From Hofstenia miamia (lineage: Eukaryota > Xenacoelomorpha > Acoela): a stretch of 64,000 bases of DNA. Location: positions 1,154,331 to 1,218,330 of the forward strand of contig SCFE01000080.1 in NCBI GenBank assembly GCA_004352715.1, given 5' to 3'. The notes beneath the pieces are model-generated. The model had not been told where the DNA came from. It did not search any database and was given only the letters and a program-made list of their open reading frames with translations. Numbering within the stretch: position 1 is the stretch's first letter; every line of letters begins with the position of its first letter. This document shows, piece by piece, positions 1 to 12,549 of the stretch. The position numbers and the translations under genes were made by a program.

Positions 1-1428
1 TAGATGCATCTGATAAACAAAGCGGCCGCAGCGGATATAATATTTATTCTGTCTGGCAAATTAACATCGCCAAACAATTGTTTATCTACAAGTCGTAAAC
101 TTTTTCACTACAAAGATATGCCAGTTAATTGTGTTTCCCAAGGCAATTTAGTTTTTCATCATCGCTTACTAGCTAATTACGTATTCATAAAACCAGAGCT
201 CTATTCATCAAATCATTTACATGTAACCAAATTCACATAAAACTATTTTCAGGATCAATTCAGTAAAGCATATAGCAGCAATAACGTGAAAAGATAAAAT
301 CAAAAATCAGGGAGCAAATGTCAATGACCTTTTGTTGGAATTCTGAGAATATCAGCATTGCTAAAATTGAAATAATTTGCACTAACGAATCCATAAATAC
401 AGCTAGATAGGACTTCGAGAGCCACTCAGGCTACTTTTAGAAAATTTGTTATGGCCATCACCAAACTAAGGATTGATATAGCTAAACTGTGATTTAAGTT
501 CTCAGAAAAAAATCATCACTGGAAAATTGAAAACCACTTAAGCGGGAGACACTTAATGAGGATTAGGTTAAGTATTATAATTCAGTATGCTGGTCCTGAT
601 TATGTACATTTAATTATATTTGTACCCTATCACCATTTCTTTGGGACAACAACGAAAAGAGCCAACCATATGTATATGTGCATAATTCAAGAACTAAACT
701 CGAAAATTGGGATTTTGATAAGCTGCCAGATTCTCCGATGCATTTGAAGTGATTATTGCGCTAAATTCTTAAAGACTTCGCCCGAGAATTGTTTTTTAGG
801 TTTACGCTTAAATTACAATGACCACCACAATTAAATAACTCTGACAAAGCGCCTGATAACCCAACATCTTTTAATTTCTTAATATTTATCCACTATAACA
901 TGATTCTCAGTTTTGCTATTCCGAGAGAAACGTAATAATCAAAACATGAAATTTCAAATATATACAAAAATAAAAGGGTAAAATTCAAATGTTCAAATCA
1001 ATTGTAATATAACTACTTTATCAATCTGAAATTGCAAACACGTTTGTGTAGCAACTAGCTGCTATTCTATTATATTAATGAGCGAAGCACTTTGCATATC
1101 TTCGTTAAAAGTTTGATTCATGAACCTTAAATGAGATATATTTGATTTAATTACTTCGATAATAAAATGCAATAAAATTTATGATAGTTTCATTAACTGC
1201 TGCGATAAAAAGTCGACAGAAAGCTCGTTAATTTTAAGTTATATTCGTTAGATAATAAATTGCAGGATGGCACAGTATTTTTCGTAATTTGATGACGCCG
1301 AAACTTCCTCACTATGTTGTTGCCCACTAAAATAATTAGAAATTCTACGAAAAGTTTAAAAAGAAGAAAGCATAAACTAACAGATTCTAGGCATCTACAC
1401 TTCATAGAAGATTATTCATTAGGGGATA
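1..1428. other. Non-coding AT-rich DNA, nothing recognised
   Basis: No convincing coding, RNA or transposon signal. The open frame at 4-240 on the plus strand touches the window edge, contains a GCGGCCGC site, and has no recognisable product. Confidence 0.5.
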
Positions 1429-1964
1429 CAAACTTGTCAACGAGCCGACCCGAGCTTGAGCACTGGGTTTGATATACAACGAGCGTTTATTAAGTCAATG
1501 AAATTTATAGTTCTGCTTTTCAATTTGTTCATGCAGATTTTTTTATTTTTTCATTCAATATACTTTTTTATAATCTTTTTTTAAAATGTTTATTAAATAA
1601 TAGGAAGAGCTATGTAAAAAATTCTCAGAGACAAGCATCATTCAATGGCTCTATGCAGGGGCGTACCAGGATTTTCTGACGGGGGGACATCATTGTCATT
1701 CTCTAATGCGAAAATTTTTGTAAATATTGAGAAAATAGATCCTAAAAAATGCATTTCATGATCCTAGATTTTAATTTTTTCAATTTTTTACGAAAAATTT
1801 TTTGATTTATCCAGTCAAAATTAAATTTGGAAACCTGACGGGGGGCATTCCACCATGTCCCCCCCTGGGTACGCCACTGGCTCTATGTGGCGAGCCGAGC
1901 TAAAATACTCAAAAGTAAAACGAGGCGAGTCGAACTTGAAAATATCGGCGCGTTGATAAGTCTG
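1429..1964 (+). mobile_element. hAT-like short element, family A copy 1, interrupted
   Basis: Starts CAAACTTGTCAACGAGCC and ends with the inverted complement (CGTTGATAAGTCTG). It shares its interior with the copies at 2573, 24587, 50806 and 52824, including a TTATTAAATAATAGGAAGAG block. A second element (1656-1879) is inserted into it. The flanks (AGGGGATA and GGATAAAA) share only GGGATA with a shift, so the target duplication is not clean. No coding capacity. Assignment to hAT rests on the 8-bp duplications of sister copies. Confidence 0.75.
1656..1879. mobile_element. 224-bp hAT-like MITE nested in family A copy 1
   Basis: Left end CAGGGGCGTACCAGG, right end CCTGGGTACGCCACTG, nearly perfect inverted repeats. 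It is flanked on both sides by the identical 8-bp GCTCTATG (1648-1655 and 1880-1887). The 8-bp duplication and CA..TG-type termini are the hAT signature. The interior holds GACGGGGGG and CCCCCC runs near the ends. It is non-coding and younger than the element it interrupts. Confidence 0.9.
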
Positions 1965-2572
1965 GGATAAAATGATGCTATTTGATTTTTTCGATTGGAT
2001 TGGATGCCATTCTTGTTAAGAACAATAGCGTTGTTGTTCACAATCACAATATTTTTATGACTATCTAGTTCACACAGTTTCAGAAAATAGATGGTTGAAT
2101 GTTTCCAATGGTATAATACAAAATGACTTCGAATTCTATTGAGAATATAATTACGAATTTGTATCAAAGTTTTGGAACGCTTGTAGTTGCAAGATCGATC
2201 TCTTAATATTTTCCATAGTACGCGATGCTGCGTCTATTTTTTAAAGCAGAAATCGTTTAACGCATGTGTAAATGGGAATAATAATAAATATTTAATATAT
2301 ACAAAATCATCACTAGAAATTCAAGCATTTAACATAATTACTTGGAATTCATTTGAATAATTTAAAATGTGATAAACTAGTTTTATATAAGATTTCCATT
2401 TTCGATTAAATTAAATTCATTCAAGACGTCGCCATTCGTTTTAAAAAAATCGGCTAACACTGCGACTCCGCCTACACGCCAATTTTTAAGGTTGAAAAAG
2501 GAATTTGCATAAAACATGGAAAGCTATGGATGTTCTGCGACTAATAAAATAAGCAGTTTATTGTATTAAACT

Positions 2573-2910
2573 CAGACTTGAGCAGAGTATTGCATATACA
2601 ACGAGCCCAAAACGAGCCGTTGTTAAGCAAACCAAATTTATAGTGCTGCTTGTTAATTGTATTATGCAGATTTTTCTTATTTTTTCATTCAATATTCATT
2701 ACTTATAATCGTATTTTAGAAATTTTTATTAAATAATAGGAAGAGCTATTGAAAAAATTCTGAGAACACAATATTTTTAAAAAAATACCGAACTGAGTCG
2801 AGCCCCATTGAAAGATTTTCTTTGGCGTACCGAGCCGAGCCGAGCCAAAATTACTCAAAATTTAAATGAGCGGAGCCGAGCTTAGAAATTACGGCTCATT
2901 GACAAGTCTG
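2573..2910 (+). mobile_element. 338-bp hAT-like MITE, family A copy 2
   Basis: Begins CAGACTTG and ends GACAAGTCTG, with perfect 8-bp flanking duplications ATTAAACT (2565-2572 and 2911-2918). The left end has lost the block between two CTTG motifs that other copies carry (TCAACGAGCCGAGCTTG). Subterminal GAGCCGAGC repeats are visible near the right end (about 2830-2880). Non-coding. This is the best-preserved copy for defining the family in this window. Confidence 0.92.
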
Positions 2911-2918
2911 ATTAAACT

Positions 2919-5833
2919 AATGCACCCACATTTCAAAAACGATACTCTATAAAAATCATCACATTTTGTGTAGCCACCCAAAATGTAATTGTGCCAGCAT
3001 ACCCATGGTCTGGGATGAGTGAGCATTAATAAACTACATCTTGATAAAATTGGTGGGCATATCTTTTCGGACAAACATTTGATTCTGCATTATTTACACA
3101 ATATTGGCTGCTTTGTAGATATAGGCTGGGCTCATTCTTTGCCAATCCTGTGGGCCTGGTCTTGGGTCAAGCTATGGCTGTGGAGAAAGTTGCACCTGAC
3201 ATTCAGAACCAGTTATATCACTGGTATGAAGATGAAATTCAAGTCGAGTTCAAGTCAAATTGAAACTAAATATAACTGTTACCCCACATAAATGTACAAC
3301 AGAAATTCAGCATGTTAAACCAAGCCTGATGTCTCACAACAGCGAAAGGTCGATGCATTTTTCGATAAAAACAGGCAAACATTTAATAAAAATGGACTCC
3401 ATTCAAACAAATATCGAATTAGTTTTGAGTACTCGAAATGTCGAGTTGAGTTTTTGGACCTCGCGTAGAGTTCAAGTATTCGTAGGACCTTACCTTAAAC
3501 ATATTTTAAAAAATATTTCTATTACCACTAGAAAAATATTCCATCAACAGTATAAGAATGTCACTTTTGCAGAATAGGATCTTGGATTGAAATAACATAG
3601 GAGAGATTGAATTAACAGAATATATGAAATTTTGAACTCATTCTCATGGCGTGTGCGTAAAAAATTTCACAATTCTGCACTTAGTGCAAGAAATAAAAGT
3701 GTGAACGCTGAAGCAGATGGAATTTATGAATGAAATGGTAAAAATAAGAAGTTGGAGATGAAAGATGCGTCTGGAAGTTGATATTGTGAAAATAAAATTT
3801 AGCAATTGAGAGATTAAAGATTAAAGCAGGAGCGTAAAAAGAATACGGAATTTAATAAAATTCAATGTGACCATTAGAAGACTATAAAGTCAAATGGATT
3901 TCCCTTTGGATAAATAACTTTGTTGACAGTTTGTAAATATTAATTAGGTCTAGGCGACAAAAAGCACAGAGATTAAACATTTGGTTTGCAGACAGCAAAT
4001 TTAAAAGCAGTGCGATATTTTTAAACGCAAATATTTGATACTTCATAAGTGAGAGAAATCGCGTTCGTTTAACAAAACAACTACTCTTTGCAGATCTTCA
4101 TTGAGTGCACTCGAAAATATAGGCGTTTAACAGCCATGCATTGTATCGCTAAAGACATATACTGAAGTAGTTGGTACACAAATCTAAGATAGCAGAAAAT
4201 TTGCTCCAAACTATTTCATAGCACCATATTATAACGAAAGCGATATTCCAATTAACAATACATTTTAGTTTGATAACCTGATAACGTAAAACTTAACTAT
4301 TCTTTGAAAATGTACACTCCTGTATCTTAAAACTTAACTCACCGTAGATTTCTACGTAAGTTTCATTTTGAGAAACCCATCTAAATATGGGAATCTTTTA
4401 TATGAATATAGTGATAAATACTAAATTTATAGTGGTTTCATAAGATAAAACCATGTTTTCAAAAAATTGAATAAAAAGGGTCGTAGAAAGACTCTCTCTG
4501 ATGTGTATACATATGCACTTAAGATGATTAGATTTTGTACAACTTGCAAATAATAGTTTTATAACAATTTCAGGAAAAAAAATTGAACCATCGCTGTTGA
4601 ATATTTTCTAAGACCGTGTCTTCTTGCGTTTGAATGAAAGAGATGAAATAAATAATAATTAAATACAATATCTGCTGAAAAGAAAACTGAATAAATAATT
4701 ACAGATCTGTACAACCTTCAGAATTTCATGATTCTCAAAAACTTATTTAAATACTTGTATACAACTATGCGCATAAAATGTGATTAAGTAAAGCAAGCAG
4801 TTAAATAATACAGCTTATCTATGTACCTCTAAACACTTCAAGTGTATAGTTCAAATAATGATCATGAGTTTCCTGGTTGCACAAATGCTAATAACCTCCA
4901 ATTAACTTTCAGTTTTTGTATTTTACGAAATTTGGATTCTTCTTTTCTTTCCGGTCTATGTCAGGAATAAGTTAGTGTCTGGTTCGAATTTCAGACGTGC
5001 AGGCCCCAGACAATAAGTAATCAACTAATAAAAAAACTTGTTAGGAATGGTAACTGCGCAATGTCTAAGACAATGCGACTCCTTAACTGAAATTTGAAAT
5101 TATATTAAATGTAGAATACGCGGAAAAGAGGGCATCGTCGACTAATTAACTTCAGCAGTTAACTACAGCAAAGAAATAACAAAAAGTGATAACATTGAAT
5201 TGATAAACTTATAAAGTTAATATGCCGATAGTAGGCGGAAAATATTAAACTACTGGTTGTGAAACAGGTCACGTTCGGCTTTGTATGAAGCACAACGGTT
5301 CAATCTCTTTGCCAGTCAGTTTTTGTTGGGGCTATCACGACTCACGGCTATTAATTTTATGGTCGATTAATCGCACACAAATTTAATCGATCAATGGATT
5401 AATCGCTTACTTTCGTCGCACTAAAATAATGAGACAATTAATTTTTCATTCAGAAATTTGCTTTTCTACATTAACAGTGCCGAATGAAGCCATCTGGGTG
5501 GTCGAATATCTCAAGCTATTGAAATTAGTTGCGCTATAGGGAATTAGGGTTCTGCACGACGATTCAGTCCTTTGGGATTGTAACCTGAGAAAAATATTTC
5601 AGGAAATTGGCAAATGAGAAATTATGTCCAGATAGAACTGGATTAGGCCATAGCTTATATTTAAGAGAAAATTGGCAAAAATTAGTAATTGTCCTGAAGT
5701 TCGTGAACCCAGTTACTTCAGTTCTGGCTCCAGTTATTTTTAAATATTTCATACTACCAATATTAATGTTATAACTTATAAAGTCATTCATTAATGACAT
5801 GAAATTGTGACAACCGGGTAAAAAAGCATCCGC
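2919..5833. other. Non-coding AT-rich DNA
   Basis: Only short open frames, with no supporting splice sites or recognisable products. Around 5350-5415 there is a small cluster of ATTAATCG/CGATTAAT motifs that looks like the interior of a decayed element, but I could not find both ends. Confidence 0.5.
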
Positions 5834-5841
5834 GTTAGACC

Positions 5842-6218
5842 TAGGACTTCATGGGTACGGGTAAAATTCGAGTAGATTAAATTAACTTATTTCGTCTTAT
5901 TAGATGAATCTGTTTATTTATTAGTTTGTTTGTGCCTAGCTCTACTTGTAGAGTCTTTCATATATTTTATATACTGCCAATTATTCTCAACCAGAATTTC
6001 TCTAATACAACATGTTTTAATGTAAGATAAGATCATTCTATTACAGTATAGAAATTTACATGTATTGTCAATAAATGATTTTTGCGGCATTATTAATATT
6101 CAATTTTTCTGGTTTAATTATTTACAGGCGGTACGAGTACAAGCCTCACGGGTACGGGTATCAATTATCCAGTAATGGGCGGGTATGGGTATGAAAACCC
6201 CCTACCCACACACCTCTA
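5842..6218. mobile_element. 377-bp hAT-like MITE
   Basis: Perfect 8-bp duplication GTTAGACC at 5834-5841 and 6219-6226. Ends are TAGGACTTCATGGGTACGGG and, as inverted complement, TAGAGGTGTGTGGGTAGGGG, so the inverted repeats are imperfect. Subterminal CGGGTACGGGTA-like motifs recur inside both ends (5853-5865, 6127-6200). The interior is AT-rich and non-coding. Confidence 0.85.
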
Positions 6219-8311
6219 GTTAGACCACTGATATGTTGTACAAAAAACATACAAATTAAATATAAACTTATAGAAATTACTATGAAAATGTGAATATAAT
6301 ATATAATGAAATTAAATAAAAATTAACGACAAAACTACAAAACGATCGTCGGCAGACACTGTTGATTGTCTCAATCAATGAATGATGCTAAAGAAATGAA
6401 TATTAAAAGGCATGAATTATTTCATTTGTATATTTCCTCACAATTAGCATCCGTCATTCTCTGGAAATAAAAAATGCATACCATTTAAACGACTGCATTT
6501 GTTAAAATGAAATTCATTTTTATACTGAAAATAAATTAGGATATACATAAAATCAGGTGCGGTCCTAGAAACTTCTATACGAGGGGCTGTTCAAATTTGG
6601 TTTCCTAAAACTATTATAAAACGATTATTTATTTGGAAGTTATTCAAATCTAATCATATTTCGCAAAATGTGAAATGATTTATGAAATTCACCGAAAAAT
6701 CTACTAATTTTTATATTCACACACATGAGAGAAGTCTTTTTAAAACGCCTTTTATTTAAGGGAAAGCAGAAAATGTTTTTGAAAAATGGTTTTTATTAAT
6801 TTGATTTTTATTGCAATATTCACAAACGATTAGATAGGACAGGATCGTGGCTAGAATTTACAAGTTAGTGGGCCATGGCCAATCGGCATTTAATAAATTT
6901 ATTATTTTTACACATGTGAAAAAATTTGCCATTTTGTCATAAACTATTTATAATTTAGTATTTGAAATATGTTAACTAAAATATATTTCTCACTGCAACT
7001 TAGTTGCGGAGGGCATCTATTTCGTGAAACATTCCTTAAATCATTTGTTATAAAAGTAAAACTATAATATAAATATTTTTTTCCCTCCATATTCTATCAA
7101 TAAATTCAAATATTTTCGAATTATGATTGGAAGTCACCAAAGGCACTTAACATAAATTGAGCATTTGATAAGAAAGAAATGATGCAAGATTGTGTTATGT
7201 TCGCCTCAATTAGGTATGCAGAAGGTGATAATTGTCAGGAATTATTAAGAGCTATTTTAATGTGTTACTTTCATATGTTCATTGAAAGTTCTCAAGTTGA
7301 CAAAAGAGCGTGACGCAAATGACAATAGAAATATTTCAAATGACGCAGATTTTACAGAAAAATAAGGAGCAATTCGAATTTAAAAAAGCGTGCATGTGAA
7401 CAGTGTAGGTGTAGTGACCGAAATCAATTTCAAAAAGAATGCATAATGTTGTCTACACAAAACCACTGCCTTTCAAATATTGGTAAACTTCGAAAAAACT
7501 TAAATCCTGTTCTTGGAAATTGAAAACCAAGTTTTAGATTTCATGAGGATTGGGAAATGTGTGGTTTTCAAGTTGCACCTTAAAAGGAATGCCAACATTT
7601 CCCATTTCCGCCTTCAATTTTCAAATATAAAAAAATTCTGGACAAGGTTGACAAAAGGGGTTTTCTAGAAAAAACACCTTAAACGTTTAAAAAAATTATT
7701 TCTTTGCTCTTAAACAGAACCAGTTCAAGGTGTTAAAATTTTGCTGAAATATGACTTCACTTTTGCTTTCATACAGGAAAACGAAAGGCAAGTCTTGCTA
7801 CTTTTTGGTAGAAAGGCTGTTATGAAAGTACCAATGGCCGAATTCCAAAATTTGTTTCGAAACTTTCCATAAAGTTCTAAACGAATTTGAAAAAAAACAT
7901 TAAAACAAACATTGCAAAAACATGTCTTAAACAAGCCAACCCTGTTCCTGGGTATAGAATTTTGGGTTCATCCACATCATTAGGAATCTAATTTACTTGG
8001 AAAACAGTTCAAACTCATTTCTAATTTGTGTGCGCAACTGATCACAGAAATTCACTTGCAATCGACACAATTAACATTGAGGAGTAAGCAATAAGCGATC
8101 AAAGAATATAACTCAACAACCTGCTGGTGTTCTAATTAACGCGACTTTATTTCGGATAATAAATAGTGATTAAATGTTTAATTTTTTTCTAAAAATACGG
8201 ATTCGGTGAAACTCCTGTAAAATAAAGATGTGGCTATTTGCTAAAATGTGCCACAACTAAAAAATTAAAATATCGAAAAATCATTTTCTGTAAACTCAAT
8301 GTATTTTTTAA
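6219..8311. other. Non-coding DNA with a dispersed-repeat fragment
   Basis: No gene seen. The segment 6553-6860 is listed separately because it resembles 46360-46560. The rest is AT-rich, with short random open frames on both strands. Confidence 0.45.
6553..6860 (+). repeat. Dispersed repeat related to 46360-46560
   Basis: Shares the ordered blocks CCTAAAA, TATTTATTTGGAAGTTATT, GCAAAA(A/T)GTG(A)AATGATTTATG and ATGAGAG with 46366-46500. It begins CAGGTGCGGTCCTAG and ends near GATCGTGGCTAG. The two copies are strongly diverged and I could not define target duplications, so the class is unknown. Confidence 0.45.
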
Positions 8312-8620
8312 GTGCAAATCAATAAATTTGAAAAATTTCCAAAACGGATTACTTTCCAGAGGTGGGTGGCTAAATATGGACACAGGCTGGGCGGTGCTTT
8401 AGCCGATTTATTAAAAATAGGCAGAAATTTCAATAAAACTGGCTTGAGTATTCCGCAGAAACCCTGCATGTTTACCCAAACGCAGCGAATGGCAAAGCAG
8501 ACGCGGGACTATGTTTTGTCTGCATCCCTCTTACCTGTCATCATTTCAACATTGGGGGAGGTCCAAAGATTTTGTATAAAAGTGTTGAAATATAAGAAAC
8601 GCCTTGTCAAAGCATTCTAG
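8312..8620 (+). CDS. Unrecognised 102-residue ORF
   Basis: An open frame of 102 codons in DNA where random frames are usually shorter. Base composition is richer in G+C than the surroundings from about 8358 to 8560. Residues 15-75 look balanced (RWVAKYGHRLGGALADLL, then SIPQKPCMFTQTQRMAKQ), but I recognise no domain. A possible acceptor (ACTTTCCAG) precedes residue 16, and no good donor follows. It may be a fragment of an exon or transposon ORF, or chance. Confidence 0.2.
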   Translation: MQINKFEKFPKRITFQRWVAKYGHRLGGALADLLKIGRNFNKTGLSIPQKPCMFTQTQRMAKQTRDYVLSASLLPVIISTLGEVQRFCIKVLKYKKRLVKAF

Positions 8621-9227
8621 TAGTGCACATAGTGGCATATTGGGTAATATTTTTAAAACGAGAAACGTGAACTAATTCTTAAATTATTGTTCATAAGTCT
8701 AGCACACTTGGAGACTCGTAAATTGAGAGATGACACGCAGTTTAATGGCAGACTGGCCAAATAGTTTAAATTCCGCAACCGCAGTAACAGAAATGAATCA
8801 AAATTAAAACAAGTTTAAAAAATTTTAAAAACGCATTGAATATAAATAAGAAATGTCAGAAAAAGTATATTATATTGAGGCAATTAATGAAACCTGTGAA
8901 AGTAATAATAAATGAGAATATTTTTTAATTACGTTTGATGTCATTCTATAATTCGATTTTTTAATTAAGCAGCGATTTTGAAATGGACCGAGGACCGACT
9001 TAACCCTCATAGAAAAGAGCCAATCGCGGCCTGTGAGGAGAATGCTTGAATCCCTGGCAATGCATTTACCTCAAAACAGTTGCGCTTAAGCTGAATTTTA
9101 GATCAGATTAACTAATTAATAATGCTGTCATTTCAAATTCTGCTGACAGCGCATTTTAATTAAAATAATTTCGTAAGTTATAAAGACAGCTGTAAACAAA
9201 ATTCCAACAACGTCCTTGGCAAAAGTC

Positions 9228-9345
9228 AAACTGCCACATGCAAGAGGTGGATGTTTGCGGGTTAAACCGCGGTGCAGGACAGTCACGATGCAATTCATTT
9301 CACAAACGGCAGCCCGTAAAGTGAGAAATACTAAAACTCCCTACA
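9228..9345. other. GC-rich, CpG-containing island open on both strands
   Basis: A local rise in G+C, with several CpG dinucleotides, in an AT-rich setting. On the plus strand a frame stays open up to CAGCCC|GTAAAG, a donor-like site. On the minus strand a frame follows the acceptor-like GGGAGTTTTAG and contains LTLRAAVCEMNCIVTVLHRG. The sequence does not settle which strand, if either, is coding. Confidence 0.25.
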
Positions 9346-10329
9346 CAAATAGTTTCAAAAACTAATGTTGCTATTACAGCAGAAATTTAAGGCACATAAT
9401 GTCCATAGTTGGAGGTCCGTGTGAGCATATATGCACAAATATTTGTTTTCTTGGCGGGGTTGGGTAACTCAACAAGTGTTATACTAGCCATATACTATGC
9501 TTTAGAAACATGAATTTGTAAGCTTAAAAATGTGTACAACTACGCGTTGTAGTTCTAGTCATTAATCCAGAACACAGAATCCCTGAAGAAATTTAGCTGG
9601 CGTGTTAATAAAAAATTTCATTATTTTTTAAACTCATAACTTCAATAGTTGTAAAAAAAATAGAATATATTTGCTACAATTAAAAAGTATAAATTATTAA
9701 TGGTAAGAAAAAAAGATCTGTTCTGAATTGTAATATATTGAATATGTGATATAAGCTTCTAAAGTAATTAGAGAAGATGTTGTGATACCAGTAACTAGGA
9801 TTACCTAAACCAGACGCCAGCCTTTTAATAAAATACAGAAAGAAACTAGTTAGCTGGAATATAAAATCAATTCTATTCCATCAACAGTGTCTTAAAATTG
9901 ATTTATTTATGTCAAATGAAAAACAAAGAATTGCATAGCATACAAAGGCGACAGTACAATAAAGTTTAAAATTTAGTAAATACTTTCACCTCAACTTGGT
10001 GTAGAACATAGCAAAGATAGTTTGAATGGTAGACAGCTATTTAAATTCTGGAATTACAGACATGGATCGTTGCGACCCTAAGCACAAAATTTATTTGGTT
10101 AATAATTCAAAACGCCATAAAAATCAAGTTCTATGTTTTAAGCTGCATATTCAGTGAGGTGATAATCCTAAAATAGAATTAAATATTTTAAATTTTTGTT
10201 GTTCTTTGCATAAAACTTTGAAATGAAGAAAGGGTTGTGATTGGTTCAAGGAAAATCGCAATTCTAGCATCCAAACAGGTTGATAGGAAATATTATAGGG
10301 CGGTGCAAAATCGCACAAAATGTTCATAC

Positions 10330-10382
10330 CTGAATTGCTAAGTGTTGAGGCCAGGCAAGGCCCGGCCAGTCCACGGTTCGAT
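10330..10382 (-). CDS. Candidate 53-bp internal exon, product unknown
   Basis: Read on the minus strand, the acceptor-like ATCAATTTTAG precedes a 53-nt segment that is about 57% G+C, far above its surroundings. A donor-like CAG|GTATGA follows. If entered in phase 1 it reads DRTVDWPGLAWPQHLAIQ and leaves in phase 0. That entry phase equals the exit phase of the candidate exon at 19931-20050 on the same strand, so the two could belong to one gene. The plus strand holds GGTTCGATC, a tRNA B-box-like word, so a SINE fragment is an alternative. Confidence 0.25.
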
Positions 10383-11632
10383 CTAAAATTGATCAGGTGG
10401 GTCATTTTGTTATGAAATTATTGTACACTTAGTTAACATTGCAAAATAGATACTATAACCAGGGTTGCTAAGTTTTCACTGAAAAGAAATTTCTTGAAAA
10501 TTATGTTTTTTATTTGTTTTTTTCAATGACTAATCTACCCATGCATTAACCGAATCACTAAACATTTAATCGAGAATTTCTAAATAGATGAAACTTGATA
10601 GAAGGTTTTTACAAAAATACAAATAAAATTCATCGGATCGAATTTCCAGTGATACTATTTATTGAGTTCTCAGTAGGCATCATTTTTTCGGAAACACTTT
10701 GTTTAAAACCTTTTTTATATCAAATTGAAATTTTATAAAAATTCACTAAATAGAGCAAGAACGCATTTGCAAATTGAATTTCATGAAAAAAAACCCGAAG
10801 ATTGAGATGCTAATTAATGCGGAAAAATTAATCAACGACGAAATTCGCAAAGTGTTTTGATGGTTAAACAAGCAGGAAGCGGTAATCGAAGAAGTTCAAA
10901 AAGCGAATTAAGCTTACGCGTTCCTGAATAACACTAAGTGGTTAAAAATAACTCTTCCAGAGATTAAAGACAAAACTGAAAGAGAATAAAATCCCATTAC
11001 GACGAGAATTTAATATAATGCGATTTGTTAAATAATCCCTAAAAGTATTAAAGGGAGGTGTGAACTTTTCGAATTTTTTCATACCGTTAAAATGGAAATG
11101 CCGCGATTCTTTAAGTCAAAAGCAAAACCAATTTAATGCACAACAAACATACCTGCGCAATTTCAATTCAACGCTGAAAGTAATTGATAATCGATTGCTG
11201 TGTTGTTCTTACCACTGAACAATTTAATATACATGTCTACTTTTCCTTATATATTTCCCGCTAAAATAAATTTCAGAAATGTTTTTCTTTACGCTGTGCA
11301 GCTCTGGCGTCGTAAAAGGAGACGGACAATTTGTTATTTATCACAACAGAACTCCTAATACACAGTGGTTGGGCCCTCTAATTTTCTAGAAATTGTCAGA
11401 TTTTTTCTGTGGCTTGCACATGTAAATATAAATTAGACCAATTCAGGACAAAAACTTCTACAATATCATGGACAATTGAATAGAAAATGTATTTAAATAT
11501 CAGTTGGTAACTAATAATTCGTTTTTTGAACCCACGATACTTTTCTGGGAATTTAAAATCAGTATAAAAGTTTTATCCAGTTTAGGGTAAAGTTGGGCTT
11601 CAATTTTTTTTTGTGCACGACACGATTAATAG
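10383..11632. other. Non-coding AT-rich DNA
   Basis: Nothing supported. A hAT-like terminus word (CAGGGTTGCTAAG, about 10462) appears without a matching partner. Confidence 0.45.
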
Positions 11633-11861
11633 CAGGGTTGCCGTTGATATTGATTTGAAATGATATCAACATGTTGATATCAAATCAATTGATTTGATTT
11701 GATATTGATTTTCACATCAATTGATTTCAATTGATTTGAATTGAATTAAAAATCTCGAAAATTTATAATTCATAAAATACAATATAAGAATCTTTATTAG
11801 TTTGTGATATAGAAGTGCTTAAAAATTGTAAAAATCCTGAGTTAAATAGGGTTAGGTATTA

Positions 11862-11863
<2 letters not shown>

Positions 11864-11897
<34 letters not shown>
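11864..11897. repeat. (AT)n microsatellite
   Basis: Uninterrupted AT dinucleotide tract inside the left part of the hAT-type element. Confidence 0.95.
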
Positions 11898-11899
<2 letters not shown>

Positions 11900-12549
11900 G
11901 AGCAATTGCGGAATTGTGACTAATTTGGTGATACAAAACAATGGAAGAGTTGAACACCGTGTGACGCATACAATCATAAATCAAATAAAATTGAACAATT
12001 GTGAGTCGAGAAAAGCAGTGAAATTCGGAAAACCCATGTAAATGTATGCAGCCATATAAAGTCATAAAAAACAAGTAGGAGTGAAAAAACATGGAAAAGT
12101 CGAGAAAAGAATCAGTCAGCAAACGTATACAACCTGAAAAATTCATATAAACCAAAAAGAAGTGTAAAGAAAAGATCGCCGTGTAAAATCTAATATATAA
12201 TAATTTTGTATATTGAAAACGAATGTTCTATACATAAACCATGTTTTACTCTTTCCAAAAAATGTAGGTTGCTTTTATTGTGTATTATGCCTTTAAGTAT
12301 AGCGAATATTTTCCCTGTTTTGTGAAAAATGAATTAAATGCATGGTATTTCGTGGTCATTTTTGAAAAAAGTTGGCGAAAAACGAGTTAAATGATGTACA
12401 TGTAAAATTGGTCATCAAAAACGTAATGTGTGATAGCATTGAGTATTGACAAAACCGAGATGCGTCTTTTTGAAAGTTTCCGAAAAATATGTTAAACATT
12501 GCATGTGTAATCATTAGAAATTATGGAAAATTGATCATTAAAGACGTAA

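Noticed and set aside
4-240. Plus-strand ORF at the left edge
   Set aside because: Ordinary composition, no motif, and truncated context; probably chance.
10340-10390. GGTTCGATC as a tRNA B box suggesting a tRNA gene or SINE
   Set aside because: No A box at the right distance and no cloverleaf visible; kept only as an alternative to the exon call.
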